From: JBEISR01 sp044337705
GTDB taxonomy: Bacteria > Planctomycetota > Planctomycetia > Pirellulales > Pirellulaceae
Length of the DNA: 64,000 nt
Assembly: GCA_044337705.1 (NCBI GenBank)
Contig: JBIINB010000010.1
Coordinates: 1-64,000, forward strand
Direction: 5' to 3'
Shown: positions 36,888 through 46,019 of the stretch, one piece after another
How the letters are laid out: each line of letters starts with the position of its first letter
How positions within the stretch are numbered: position 1 is the stretch's first letter
Program-made: the position numbers and the translations under genes
Notes under the pieces: model-generated
Databases searched by the model: none
Told to the model about the DNA's origin: nothing
The model's input: only the letters and a program-made list of their open reading frames with translations

Positions 36888-37213
36888 CTGTCCTTCCGGA
36901 TCGCTGGCAGCACCTTCCTTGCAAGCCAGTTTTGGGCTGTCGGAGTTTGCCCAGTCGGTTCTTTCAGAACGCGGTACCAAGCCGCAACTGGCCCTTTCCG
37001 TACCAGTCAAATTGGCTCTTTTCGTTCGGGCCGGACAGGCTGTTGGTCCTTCTTGGTGAGCGCTGGGGAGCGGCCATTGGTCCAGTCGTCTAATGGAAGC
37101 GAAATCGCCATTAACCCGCTTTAGTGGGAAATAAATTTGCAACCCTGTTTTTCACACGCTACGATTAGCTCCGTCGGCTCTTCATAATTCCTTTATCTGC
37201 CGGGGCTTTTCTG
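36888..37213. other. Intergenic region with the DUF1559 gene promoter
   Basis: About 325 bases between the hydrolase and DUF1559 genes. It contains a well-spaced sigma70-like promoter, listed separately, and no supported coding frame. Confidence 0.5.
37137..37165 (+). promoter_or_regulatory. Candidate sigma70 promoter of the DUF1559 gene
   Basis: TTGCAA (37137-37142) and TACGAT (37160-37165) are separated by the ideal 17 bases, about 48 bases before the start codon at 37214. Each hexamer matches the consensus at four or more positions. Confidence 0.6.
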
Positions 37214-38125
37214 ATGAAGAATTCATTTTTTCGCAACAACCAAAAGGGTTTCACGTTAGTGGAGCTCTTGGTGGTCATTGCCATCATCGGCATTTTGGTG
37301 GGGCTGTTGCTTCCTGCTGTTCAAGCTGCACGGGAAGCTGCACGTCGCGTGCAGTGCTCCAACAATCTCAAGCAGCAGGGATTGGCGATTCAGATGCACC
37401 ATGATCAATTCCGCTATTTTCCTCCAGGGGGGTACAACCCGTGGGGAGGAGTCGGTAGCTGGGCGACTCACATCCTGCCGTTTGTCGAGCAGATCTCGCT
37501 GTCGAATTTGAACACGAACAACAACGTCGACATTTTGCGATACAGCGGTGGCCCGTCGCTCTTCTTTTGTCCGACGCGGCGACGGTCCAAGAAGACCCAG
37601 TCGCAAGGGAACCGCTACCTGATGGACTACGCAGCCGCCACGCCTGCCAACTCTCCCAACAGCTGGGATCAGTACTGGTATGGAGACGTTTGGGGCATGG
37701 CGTGGGAGCCCTTCACGTACCAGGGCGTGATCGCGCGAGGTGGCGTGGATGCCAATGCCCAGTGGCACGGAACGCGGGTCAAGATGGGGGATGTGACCGA
37801 TGGCACCAGCAACACTCTGGTGATTTCGGAAAAGCAGCTGAACCCGCTGGCCTATCGTACTGGCGATTGGCACGATGACGCCGGATGGGCCGATGGATGG
37901 GATCCGGATGTAATTCGCTACACAGGTTTTCAGCCCAATCCCGATTCCCGTTATGGCAGACAGGGGGGATGGGAAGGGTATCGCTTTGGAAGCGCGCATC
38001 CAGCAGTGATGGGTGCCGCCATGGCCGATGGCAGCGTACGCTTCATTACCTTCAATATCGATCTGACGCTCTTCAATCGACTCGGGCATCGCGCCGACGG
38101 AGAGTCGGTGGATCTGGGTGAATGA
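37214..38125 (+). CDS. DUF1559 prepilin-like (H/X-DG) protein
   Basis: A 303-residue planctomycete-specific DUF1559 protein. The N-terminus is a type II pseudopilin signal: KGFTLVELLVVIAIIGILVG, with prepilin peptidase cleavage expected after Gly, followed by the DUF1559 hallmark LLPAVQAAREAARRVQCSNN. The C-terminus carries GSAHPAVMGAAMADGSVRFI, the H-x-DG block of the family. The middle (DGTSNTLVISEKQLNP) is also typical. These proteins are present in tens of copies per genome; their function is unknown, possibly envelope or pilus-like. The start has a weak ribosome binding site but is fixed by the leader peptide. A strong hairpin terminates the transcript. Confidence 0.95.
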   Translation: MKNSFFRNNQKGFTLVELLVVIAIIGILVGLLLPAVQAAREAARRVQCSNNLKQQGLAIQMHHDQFRYFPPGGYNPWGGVGSWATHILPFVEQISLSNLNTNNNVDILRYSGGPSLFFCPTRRRSKKTQSQGNRYLMDYAAATPANSPNSWDQYWYGDVWGMAWEPFTYQGVIARGGVDANAQWHGTRVKMGDVTDGTSNTLVISEKQLNPLAYRTGDWHDDAGWADGWDPDVIRYTGFQPNPDSRYGRQGGWEGYRFGSAHPAVMGAAMADGSVRFITFNIDLTLFNRLGHRADGESVDLGE

Positions 38126-38160
38126 CGCAAGCGGTTTTCGGCTTGGCAAACTGAGTTAAA

Positions 38161-38201
38161 AAAAGAAAGGTGGGCTGCATGGGCAGTCCACCTTTCTTTT
38201 T
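38161..38201 (+). terminator. Rho-independent terminator of the DUF1559 gene, probably bidirectional
   Basis: A long stem: 38161-38178 pairs with 38183-38200 (13 pairs, one G-T wobble, 4 pairs) across a 4-base loop and ends in a T run. On the minus strand the other arm also ends in a T run, so it can serve the converging lipoprotein gene. Confidence 0.9.
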
Positions 38202-38258
38202 GCTTTGGCATGTTGTCGAGAGATGAAAAGGGTGGTTCATGGACCTTTTCGGATTCGA

Positions 38259-38693
38259 TCAAGGACTGGCAACCAGTTCACCGAAGCGAGTAGCGTCGAC
38301 CTCTTCGATCTGACCGAGCGTGCCGCCGACATAGCGTTTCCCTTCGATTCCATCCTGTTCCCATGCGAAGACAACAATTTGGCCGGGTTGTGTTTCCTTA
38401 GGAGAAAAGTTGAAGCGATAGGGCTTCTTGTCTCGGGAGGAGACGAAGAGCGATTCAATGTCTTTGACGCCCATCGCCTCCAGTTCCTCCGCCGGTTGTT
38501 TGCGGATAAAGTCTTTCAGTTCGGCTTCGTTGGCGGGGCTCTTGCCTTGATGGGCCCCGATAAATCGCCCGTAGTAGACCGCCAGTGGCTTCAGGTTGGA
38601 AGACTCTCGCTCGGCAAGCTCTACATCTCGTGTGCATCCAGCGCAGCATACCAGGCCGACGATGATCATGGATCGAAGCCAACAAGCAAGCAT
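38259..38693 (-). CDS. Small lipoprotein of unknown function
   Basis: A 144-residue exported protein. The signal peptide ends in LVCCAGC, with lipidation likely at Cys20. The mature part is of mixed charge: LKPLAVYYGRFIGAHQGKSPANEAELKDFIRK, then GVKDIESLFVSSRDKKPYRF and QIVVFAWEQDGIEGKRYVGG. Planctomycetes often carry such a small lipoprotein near a DUF1559 gene, and here the two converge. The ATG at 38693 has GAGG about 9 bases upstream. I do not recognise a named domain. Confidence 0.8.
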   Translation of the reverse strand: MLACWLRSMIIVGLVCCAGCTRDVELAERESSNLKPLAVYYGRFIGAHQGKSPANEAELKDFIRKQPAEELEAMGVKDIESLFVSSRDKKPYRFNFSPKETQPGQIVVFAWEQDGIEGKRYVGGTLGQIEEVDATRFGELVASP

Positions 38694-38822
38694 CTTTGTT
38701 TACCTCGCAGGGGGCGAAACCATACCGACTTTTGCGAAACCTTCGATGATTCCTGGAGTGTACCATAGACGTTCGATGCAATCCAAAAAACGAACTGAAA
38801 ATCACTTGCACCATGGTGTGAC

Positions 38823-39734
38823 GTGACCGAGCACCCAGGCTATGTTTTCCGCAGCATTGTCGATCCCCATTGGTCCGGGCGAACGATTGAGTCCTATCTG
38901 GTGATGACGTTTGCACACAGTTCGATAGGGCAGTGGCTGGAGCGGCTGGAGGGGGGCGAGTTGACGGTAGAGGGGCGGACCGCATCGGTCGGCATGCTGC
39001 TAAGAGCCGGGCAGGAGGTGCAATGGCATCGGCCTGGATGGAAGGAGCCTCTGGTTCCCCTGGAGGTCGTTTGGTTGTATGAGGACCAGCACCTTCTTGC
39101 AGTCGCCAAGCCATCTGGCTTGCCGACGTTGCCCGGGGGTGGCTTCTATCAGAACACGCTCCTTAGTAGGGTGCTGCAGCGTGATCCCAACGCGCGGCCA
39201 ATGCATCGGTTGGGGCGAGCGACCTCCGGGGTGGTGCTGTTTGCCAGGACCGATCAGGCGGCGCGAAGCCTATCGGCTGGGTGGCCGAACTACCGCAAAA
39301 TCTACCGTGCTTTGGTCACCGGAAGTCCGCCTTGGATGGAGTGGACGGAGACGACACCGATCGGGCCGGTGCCATACGCTAGGTTGGGCAGCCTGCACGC
39401 TGCTTCCTCAATCGGTAAAAAAGCAAGGACCGATTTCCACCTTTTGGAACGACGCGGTTGCCAGGAGACTCTGTTGGAGGCGATTCTCCTTACCGGACGG
39501 CCCCATCAGATCCGGATTCATGCTGCAGCAGCGGGTTATCCGTTGGTTGAAGATCCAATCTACAAGGCTGGCGGGATCCCGCGCTCGGAATCGGCGGGGT
39601 TGCCTGGCGATGGAGGCTACTGGCTGCATGCGCATCGCCTGCATCTGACCCATCCGGTGGACGGGCGCATTCTGCAATTGGAGGCTCCCCTGCCCGAACA
39701 ACTCAAGATGCAAAACGAGCGATGTCCTGAATGA
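38823..39734 (+). CDS. RluA-family pseudouridine synthase-like protein lacking the catalytic Asp
   Basis: A 303-residue RluA-type protein starting with GTG at 38823. An N-terminal S4-like region (about 20-75) precedes LLAVAKPSGLPTLPGGGF (about 91-108). The active-site motif, normally HRLDRxTSG, is MHRLGRATSGVVLFAR here, with Gly131 in place of the nucleophilic Asp; the codon is GGG. The rest is well conserved: YRALVTG, LLTGRPHQIRIHAAAAGYPLVEDPIY and WLHAHRLHLTHP. Thus either a subgroup that uses another residue or a non-catalytic RNA-binding derivative. It is divergent from the lipoprotein gene. Family membership is certain, activity is not. Confidence 0.88.
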   Translation: MTEHPGYVFRSIVDPHWSGRTIESYLVMTFAHSSIGQWLERLEGGELTVEGRTASVGMLLRAGQEVQWHRPGWKEPLVPLEVVWLYEDQHLLAVAKPSGLPTLPGGGFYQNTLLSRVLQRDPNARPMHRLGRATSGVVLFARTDQAARSLSAGWPNYRKIYRALVTGSPPWMEWTETTPIGPVPYARLGSLHAASSIGKKARTDFHLLERRGCQETLLEAILLTGRPHQIRIHAAAAGYPLVEDPIYKAGGIPRSESAGLPGDGGYWLHAHRLHLTHPVDGRILQLEAPLPEQLKMQNERCPE

Positions 39735-39899
39735 ATCAGCCTCCACGCATCCGACGGGAAAGAAATGATTCCCGTGGAGGCCATCCCATGCTTGGCGTCA
39801 TTTCCTTCATGCACAAACCATCGACGTGGACCGATGAGAAGCATCGGCCTGATGGGTCAGAGCAAAGCCGACCGCAGGAGACTGATGGCTTTGGATCGA

Positions 39900-41381
39900 T
39901 CAGGGTTTCCACTCGTCCGACATTTGCAGAAGGGCGTCGATGATTTTGACCGATGCCTGCGGCTCCAGAGAGTTGGTCCCTGGCCATGTTTCATAGCCGC
40001 CGAGTGCAAAGTGGCGTGGGGTGGGCAGGTAGCCGAAGTAACCATGAGCCAGCTCCACCATCATGGCTCGGGGCGCCGTGCAGCGCTTCTTGAACTCCAG
40101 TCCTGTCTCGGCAAAGGTTTCGCATGGCGAAGTACCGATCACCAGCGGACCGATGCGGAGGGCCTGCACTGGCAGTTTGGTCTCGGGGCTTGCCTTGGCC
40201 AGAAGATGCACGCGTCGCGCGTAGATGTCGGGAAGTCCAGGTGGCTGGTTTGGTGGGGGAGGATTCTGCTGGATCTTCGTTGCCCAGGCCATCAGCTCCG
40301 GGCCGATCGACCGCCACTGGACATCCAGCTCGCGGTACTTGGCGTCCAGGGCATGATCGCTGCGAAACTCCACATGGGGAGCGGTTGCCGACAGCTTGTC
40401 GGCCAGGTCTTCCGCGACATAACGCATTTGCCCATAGACCGGTTTCGGAGCACGCGCTTTGGGGAATGGAACATTGTTGACGTCTCCGCTGGTTCCATTT
40501 GCAAGAATCGCGACCATCGGTGGATCCTGATTGGGACGCGACAGAAGATTCTGAAGCTGTTGGCAGTAGATACCGAAGTAATCGGCCGAGATATGTCCCG
40601 GGCCGACGTCGCCGACATAATGGAGGGAATAGGCGGAGTAGATTCCGATGATGCGACCATCGGTGGCCCTGGCGATCACAAACGAGAGTTCGGGGTCGGT
40701 GGGTCCTGCCGGTTCCACCAGATCAGGGCTCTCCACCGGAGGGTTCATCCGCACCTTGTCGATGGCACCGAAGGGATTGGGAGTCATCTTCCCTTCCTTG
40801 AGGAACCAGCGGCGGTTGAACAGATGCTCCGGAGCCTCGATGCTGCCAAAGCCGACTTCGGCCGGTTCCAGATTTGCAACCGCGCGTCCGACGGCATCGA
40901 CAATGCGACGTACCACAAACTTCTGATAGTCATCCAGCTGAACGTCGCTCTGGTAGACCTGCGGATACATCGCATTGCCGATGGCACTGGTTGCCGAATG
41001 CGTGTGGGTGGCAGAGATCAGGACATGCGAAGCCGGAATGGCATAACGTCTGGCGATTTCGTCTCTAGCCGCTAGGCTTAGCGACCGGTGGATTCCCAGA
41101 AGGTCGCATACTATCAGCGCGATCCTGGTTTCTCCCTGTTCCAAGACGATGCAGCGCACCCAAAGTTCGTCATGGATCTGTCGGGAGGCGATCGGAAGGA
41201 ATCCCCCGATGATCTCACCGCCAAGATCGGGTGTGATGTTGCTGGTGGCGGCTCCCGCCCGCATCGCTGCATCTGCGGTCGACAGACAAACCGATACCCC
41301 CTGACACCAAACGAGCAGCATCAGGCATAGATTGAGAGAACGGGCTTGAGAACACCGCAAGTGGGAATGGCGATCAGGCAT
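39900..41381 (-). CDS. Neutral/alkaline ceramidase N-terminal-domain protein, exported
   Basis: A protein of about 493 residues with a signal peptide (about 15-35). It resembles the N-terminal catalytic domain of neutral/alkaline non-lysosomal ceramidases: RAGAATSNITPDLGGEIIGGF, ALIVCDLLGIHRSL, HVLISATHTHSATSAIG (zinc-binding His), AILANGTSGDVNNVPFPK and LRIGPLVIGTSPCETFAETG. In planctomycetes such proteins are common and the substrate need not be ceramide. The ATG at 41381 has AAGGA about 10 bases upstream; an in-frame ATG at 41402 is the alternative. It ends the minus-strand series that starts at 48 kb. Confidence 0.88.
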   Translation of the reverse strand: MPDRHSHLRCSQARSLNLCLMLLVWCQGVSVCLSTADAAMRAGAATSNITPDLGGEIIGGFLPIASRQIHDELWVRCIVLEQGETRIALIVCDLLGIHRSLSLAARDEIARRYAIPASHVLISATHTHSATSAIGNAMYPQVYQSDVQLDDYQKFVVRRIVDAVGRAVANLEPAEVGFGSIEAPEHLFNRRWFLKEGKMTPNPFGAIDKVRMNPPVESPDLVEPAGPTDPELSFVIARATDGRIIGIYSAYSLHYVGDVGPGHISADYFGIYCQQLQNLLSRPNQDPPMVAILANGTSGDVNNVPFPKARAPKPVYGQMRYVAEDLADKLSATAPHVEFRSDHALDAKYRELDVQWRSIGPELMAWATKIQQNPPPPNQPPGLPDIYARRVHLLAKASPETKLPVQALRIGPLVIGTSPCETFAETGLEFKKRCTAPRAMMVELAHGYFGYLPTPRHFALGGYETWPGTNSLEPQASVKIIDALLQMSDEWKP

Positions 41382-41423
41382 CGCAGCGTTTCCTTGGTGC
41401 ATGATAGAGAGATGGTGTGCAGG

Positions 41424-43109
41424 TCACTGAGGCGGAACTTCAGGAGAACTTTCCTCCGGTGGCTCCGATGGTTCAAATCCCAGATTGGTGACGTCGCTGA
41501 TGCGTGACGCGAGGACACCATACTGCTGGAAGAGATAGAAAAGTATCCACGGCAGGGTCATTCCGAGGATGACTGGATATTTCCAGCCCATCGATGCGAT
41601 CATGATCGAAAGCAGATAGAAGCCTGCCAGGCCCAGCGCAGTCATCATGTAGCAGGCGCCCCATGCTTCACCGCGGGACTGGAACGACTGGTAGACCTCC
41701 TTCGAATAGGGCCGAAAGAAGCTTTGCAAGTCCAGCATCGATAGGAGCAAGGGGGGGAAAAACAGCCAGACGGATATCAGGTAGGCGCCAAGCATCATCA
41801 CCCTACCTCCTCCGAAATACTGCACCAGAAGAGCCAGGAGACCTCCTGGCAGCGCGGCCAGCAGGAAAGCGACCACGACACAGGCGATCTCCCCGAACCA
41901 TTCGACGGGATTGAACATCGGCCATTCCTGGACCCGCTTGAGTCGGTTCGCCGAGGATTCCAGCACGGCCAGTCCATTGGTCAGTAGAGCGGACATCAGT
42001 GGGATACCGATTCCCGCACCGATCAGAACCCCCAAGAGACTTCCCAGGCCACGCGTCGCTTCGGATTGCTGAGCGAACCACCAGACTGCAAGGAGTAGTC
42101 CAGCGGAGAAGACTCCCGAAGCGATAGCGATCAGGATCAGACCAGGATCGAAAAGGAAAGAGAAGGACCGCATCAACCAACCGCGCGTGTCGAAGTCGTA
42201 GGTCGTCTCTCCACCATCTTCGGGTGTGTCGTCCAGTTCCTGCTTGGCGCGATCCAGAAGATCCTGAGTCGCCTTGGTGCCGGTCGTGGCCGGGCGTACC
42301 GGAGGGGTCTCGTTCTTGAACCGCACCTCCATCGGATCTGCCGCAACAGCGGGCCTTGTTGGCTTGGGAGACCGCTTGACGGGAGGTGGCGGGGCTTCGA
42401 ACTGGCTATGGCAGTCGGGACACTGAATCATCCTCCCCGCCTGATTAGGTTCCACGTAGAGCAGCGTTCCACAAAGTTTGCACTGAACTCGATACTCTTG
42501 GGAACCTTCCCTCTGGGGAGGCTCCGGAGCCGGTCTTTGTGTCTTGGGTTTCGGCGCAGGCGAGGCGGCGGATTGCAGCAACTGCTCGGCCGATTCCCTC
42601 GACTTTTTGATCGGTTCCTCAGGAGCCAATCGCAAGTCGTCATCGGACGCATCCGGGCTACGTCCTGATGGCGCGCTGGATGATGGCTTGGTAGATCCAC
42701 TATTCGAGGCGTTGCCGGCCCGGCTGGCGGGAGGCGATGCCCGGCCTTGGCTCTCCGAGCGACTGGATGGCCTACTGGCTGGAACATCGCTTGAGGTCGG
42801 CGCTGCGGTGGGAGTGCGAGGCGCCGATGGCACCTTGCCGGTTGTCGGTTGGTCCGCGCGGTCGTTCTTCTGCCATCGGTAGCGTGTCGTCTCGGGAGGC
42901 TTCGGTGATTCCATCCCGATCTGGACCGCTGGCTGATCCAACTGGATCCACTCTTCCTCGCGATCTAGCGTTGCGATGCGAGGCGTCTTGATGGTCGCTT
43001 CGCATTGCGGGCAGGTCACCGAAACCCCTGCCTGCGTGGCCGGAACAGAGAGTTTGCCCGAACACTTGGGACACTGAAACTGAATGCTACCCGAGGATCG
43101 GTCACTCAT
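41424..43109 (-). CDS. Membrane protein with two zinc-ribbon (MJ0042-type) domains
   Basis: A 561-residue protein. Two zinc ribbons are seen: CPKCSGKLSVPATQAGVSVTC with CPQC (about 13-36), and CKLCGTLLYVEPNQAGRM with CPDC (about 212-234). Between and after them lie long Pro/Ser/Arg-rich low-complexity stretches. The C-terminal half (about 320-545) has about five to six hydrophobic helices, one pair of them separated by the block SANRLKRVQEWPMFNPVEWFGE. I do not recognise the function. Planctomycetes have many such zinc-ribbon membrane proteins. The ATG at 43109 has AGGAG about 7 bases upstream. It lies 72 bases downstream of the PmoA-like gene. Confidence 0.85.
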   Translation of the reverse strand: MSDRSSGSIQFQCPKCSGKLSVPATQAGVSVTCPQCEATIKTPRIATLDREEEWIQLDQPAVQIGMESPKPPETTRYRWQKNDRADQPTTGKVPSAPRTPTAAPTSSDVPASRPSSRSESQGRASPPASRAGNASNSGSTKPSSSAPSGRSPDASDDDLRLAPEEPIKKSRESAEQLLQSAASPAPKPKTQRPAPEPPQREGSQEYRVQCKLCGTLLYVEPNQAGRMIQCPDCHSQFEAPPPPVKRSPKPTRPAVAADPMEVRFKNETPPVRPATTGTKATQDLLDRAKQELDDTPEDGGETTYDFDTRGWLMRSFSFLFDPGLILIAIASGVFSAGLLLAVWWFAQQSEATRGLGSLLGVLIGAGIGIPLMSALLTNGLAVLESSANRLKRVQEWPMFNPVEWFGEIACVVVAFLLAALPGGLLALLVQYFGGGRVMMLGAYLISVWLFFPPLLLSMLDLQSFFRPYSKEVYQSFQSRGEAWGACYMMTALGLAGFYLLSIMIASMGWKYPVILGMTLPWILFYLFQQYGVLASRISDVTNLGFEPSEPPEESSPEVPPQ

Positions 43110-43181
43110 CTCGTTTCTCCTGCCACCGAAAAAGCGCTGTTTGCCTCCCAGTGGTCCCGCCTCCAGGATGCTTTCACTGTA

Positions 43182-44207
43182 TCAAGGAGCAGGTTGGGGA
43201 AGGAGCGTTTTCTTCATCGAGCAATAGTCTTCATACCATTTCGGCAGGAGCGACAAGGTAGCGTCTCCCCGATGGAGTATCACTCGGTAGGCAAGCAGCA
43301 TCGTTTCACCATCAGCCAGCGTCGCTCCTCCTTCCCGACTTTCTCCCTCCACCTCCGGGAAATCTTTTCTGCCAAAGGGATTATGGGCGAATAGGCCGTA
43401 TGTGCGCACATGCCATCGGCCCGGAGCGCGATAGCTGGAAGGGTGACAAAGGATGGCGATCCCGACCCGCTCCCCTTGGTGATCGCCTGTGTAATCGACC
43501 CATTCGGCCGGCAGGCCCCACGCATCCCCATCGATCTTGCCACGGGATGATGTGATCTTGCCCCCCAGTTTGGCATCCACCTTCATCCACTCCGCCACGC
43601 GGATCCCAAAGGATCCCTCCTTGGTGTCGCCAAATTCGACTGGGCCGTCCGAGGCACGCAACCAGATATCCAGGTCGATGACAGTGGCCAGGTCGTCTCC
43701 CGAGAATCGCATGCTGCGAGTTTCGGTGAGGACGCGTTTGCCGGTGGAAGCAAGCCAGTTGTGGGTGGAATCGAGCTGACACCATGACCGCTGGGGGTCC
43801 TGTCGCGCGCTCAGGGAAGTCGTGCTGATCGACCCATGCCCTGGCGCCTCGGACCAAAAGTCAACTCCATTGACCGCACCGTGCGTCATCCAGAGGGAGC
43901 GATGGTGCGGATGGTCCTGTTTCTCTCCAGCAGTCCCGTCCGACATCGGCCATTGCCGAGTCACCAGCCACTGCCCTGGACCGATCAATGGCCAGAGGAT
44001 CGGCTTAGGACCATCGGCATGCCCGAACTTGGCGACCAGTGTCTCTCCCTGCAGCACCACGGCAGATCCACCTTCGGCCTTCGCACTCCAGCCCTTTGGG
44101 GACTGGCTCTGGCTGGTGCTGCTGGAATAGATGATGGCTGTCAGGACAAGCAGGCATCGGGTCAAAAAAGATTGCGCCACAGGCGAGATCGACGACACGG
44201 GATGCAT
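43182..44207 (-). CDS. PmoA-like (DUF6807) exported protein
   Basis: A 341-residue secreted protein. The signal peptide is about residues 1-34. The body matches PmoA/DUF6807 proteins: KPILWPLIGPGQWLVTRQWPM, DHPHHRSLWMTHGAVNGVDFW, FGIRVAEWMKVD, and LFAHNPFGRKDF near the end. The DHPHHRSLW block is the typical signature. Despite the name it is unrelated to a demonstrated methane monooxygenase subunit; it is common in planctomycete and verrucomicrobial polysaccharide-utilisation neighbourhoods, where its role is unknown. GGAAGG lies 10 bases before the ATG at 44207. It follows the small transporter partner by about 80 bases. Confidence 0.88.
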   Translation of the reverse strand: MHPVSSISPVAQSFLTRCLLVLTAIIYSSSTSQSQSPKGWSAKAEGGSAVVLQGETLVAKFGHADGPKPILWPLIGPGQWLVTRQWPMSDGTAGEKQDHPHHRSLWMTHGAVNGVDFWSEAPGHGSISTTSLSARQDPQRSWCQLDSTHNWLASTGKRVLTETRSMRFSGDDLATVIDLDIWLRASDGPVEFGDTKEGSFGIRVAEWMKVDAKLGGKITSSRGKIDGDAWGLPAEWVDYTGDHQGERVGIAILCHPSSYRAPGRWHVRTYGLFAHNPFGRKDFPEVEGESREGGATLADGETMLLAYRVILHRGDATLSLLPKWYEDYCSMKKTLLPQPAP

Positions 44208-44288
44208 CGGTACAGTTCCTTCCGTCGGGTCAGGTTTGTAGGCAGCCTCGAGGGCGCTGCACTTCCAGCGATCAACGGGCTGCTGCGA

Positions 44289-44399
44289 TCATTCGTCGTC
44301 TAGGGACGAATTGGCAAGGACTCGGGCGATGCAGAATGAGACAAGCGCCAAGACACTACCGATCGACACCGTCATGAAAAGCCATCCGAGAGTGGTCAT
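44289..44399 (-). CDS. Small membrane partner of the NSS transporter (MetS-like, 36 residues)
   Basis: A 36-residue protein read on the minus strand just after the transporter stop (66 bases apart): a single transmembrane helix, with MTTLGWLFMTVSIGSVLAL at the start and an Arg-containing end VLANSSLDDE. The pattern GWLFM-x-S-x4-L-x4-C-x-R-VL matches the small subunit (MetS and relatives) of sodium-dependent amino-acid transporters. AAGG lies about 10 bases upstream of the ATG at 44399. It is too short for most gene finders. Function: required for activity of some family transporters. Position and topology support it; the sequence is too short for certainty. Confidence 0.75.
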   Translation of the reverse strand: MTTLGWLFMTVSIGSVLALVSFCIARVLANSSLDDE

Positions 44400-44465
44400 G
44401 GTGAAATTGCCTTGCGAGGGATTCGATATGGAGGAAATGGATCACGGGCCATTAAGATTCGATGG

Positions 44466-46019
44466 TCAAAGGATCGACCGGCCTTCCTGCTTCCATCGCT
44501 TGCTGGCGACTGACACCATGGCCAGGAGAAGCACCATGCAGCCGGCGACGATGCCAAATCCGGTCGCCAGGACAGGATCCTCGAACTTCTTAACCAGTTC
44601 CAGTTTGCCTTGGGCGTCGCGAGCGATCAGCTGACTGACCAGGATCCAGATGAGGAATAGAGGCGACACGTAGCGGATGACAAACTGGACGAATGCAGGG
44701 ACCTTCAACTGGGCACCGCTGTCGAGTTCCGCCTTGCCTTTCTGGATTCCAAAGACCCATCCATAGAGAATCGCCTGGATTAGCGCTAAGACGACGATGA
44801 ACATCTCACCACTCCAGAAGTCGATCGCCGACAGCCCCTTCAGCTCGCCGCTTCGGAGGACAATCCAGCCCGTTCCGATCATCGAGATAACGAACAGAAG
44901 CATCGTCGATCGCATGCGGTTCCACCCCAGTCCCTCTTCAAAGAAGGCCAGCACCGGTTGCAGCATCGAGATGCTGCTGGTGATCGCGGCCAGGAACAGC
45001 ATGAAGAACCATAGGAAGCCGAAGAAGCTTCCGGCCGGCATTTCCGCGAAGACATTGGGAAGGGCATTAAACCCAAGGGAGAACGAGCTGCTGGTGAACT
45101 GCGTCAGCGCGGTGGCGCCGAGGAAAATAAAGGCGGCAGGGATTGTGATCAGTCCGCCCAGGCAGACTTCAAAGAATTCGTTGACGCTGGAAGCGGTCAG
45201 ACTGCTCAGGGCGATGTCCTGCTTAGGCTTGCAGTAGCTGGCGTAGTTGATGATCACCCCGAAACCGACCGACAGGGTGAAGAAGATCTGGCCCGCTGCG
45301 GCCAGCCAAGTACCCGGTTTCCCAAGAACGGAAAAGTCCGGGTTCCACATGTACCCCAGGCCGTTGACCACGTTCTGGTCGGGTGCGTTTGGATTGGCGG
45401 GAAGGGTGAGCACACGAGCCAGCACGCAGATGGCGCAGATCGCCATCAGTGGCATGGCGATGTTGCAGAACTTCTCGATGCCACCGCTAAGCCCCCGGTA
45501 GACCAGCAGGAAGTTGACGACGAAGGTGATGACTAGAAAAATCAGTGGCGCTGTCAGTCCTGAAAGTATGGCTGCATCTTTAGATGAACCAGTAAAGGTC
45601 TCGAAGACCGCTTTGTACTTGGCTGGATCGCTGCCGTGATTCATCCAGCCCATCAGGTAATAGAAGGCGTACCCCAGGCACCACGATTCGATCACGATGT
45701 AGTAGAAGTAGACGGTCATCGGCACGAGGAGGGCCAGGGCACCCAGATACTTTGCGGCTGGATGACGCCACAGGGTCGCGAAGATGCCCGGTGCGGAGTT
45801 GAAGCCATGACGACCTCCGTATCGACCCATCGACCATTCGGCCCAGCAGAGCGGAATTCCCACAAGAAGGAGTGCGATGAAATAGGGGATCATGAACGCC
45901 CCACCGCCGTTTTCGGCCGCTTTGCCCGGAAAGCGGAGGAAATTACCGAGACCGACGGCCGATCCTGCGACTGCAAGGATGACTCCCAGTTTGGAGCCCC
46001 ACTGCTGCTTTTCACTCAT
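44466..46019 (-). CDS. Sodium-dependent transporter of the NSS/SNF family
   Basis: A 517-residue membrane protein with about 11-12 helices. NSS hallmarks are WGSKLGVILAVAGSAVGLGNFLRFP in helix 1 (sodium and substrate site), GGGAFMIPYFIALLLVGIPLCWAEWSMGR in helix 2, and SVGFGVIINYASYCKPKQDI in helix 6. It imports an amino acid or related compound with sodium; the substrate cannot be assigned. The ATG at 46019 has GGGAG about 8 bases upstream; the apparent extension uses TTG codons. A 36-residue partner follows. Divergent neighbours are none: the upstream gene is on the same strand. Confidence 0.95.
   Translation of the reverse strand: MSEKQQWGSKLGVILAVAGSAVGLGNFLRFPGKAAENGGGAFMIPYFIALLLVGIPLCWAEWSMGRYGGRHGFNSAPGIFATLWRHPAAKYLGALALLVPMTVYFYYIVIESWCLGYAFYYLMGWMNHGSDPAKYKAVFETFTGSSKDAAILSGLTAPLIFLVITFVVNFLLVYRGLSGGIEKFCNIAMPLMAICAICVLARVLTLPANPNAPDQNVVNGLGYMWNPDFSVLGKPGTWLAAAGQIFFTLSVGFGVIINYASYCKPKQDIALSSLTASSVNEFFEVCLGGLITIPAAFIFLGATALTQFTSSSFSLGFNALPNVFAEMPAGSFFGFLWFFMLFLAAITSSISMLQPVLAFFEEGLGWNRMRSTMLLFVISMIGTGWIVLRSGELKGLSAIDFWSGEMFIVVLALIQAILYGWVFGIQKGKAELDSGAQLKVPAFVQFVIRYVSPLFLIWILVSQLIARDAQGKLELVKKFEDPVLATGFGIVAGCMVLLLAMVSVASKRWKQEGRSIL

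Noticed and set aside
39765..41075. Plus-strand frame of 436 codons
   Set aside because: Antisense to the ceramidase-like gene, which has a signal peptide and conserved blocks.
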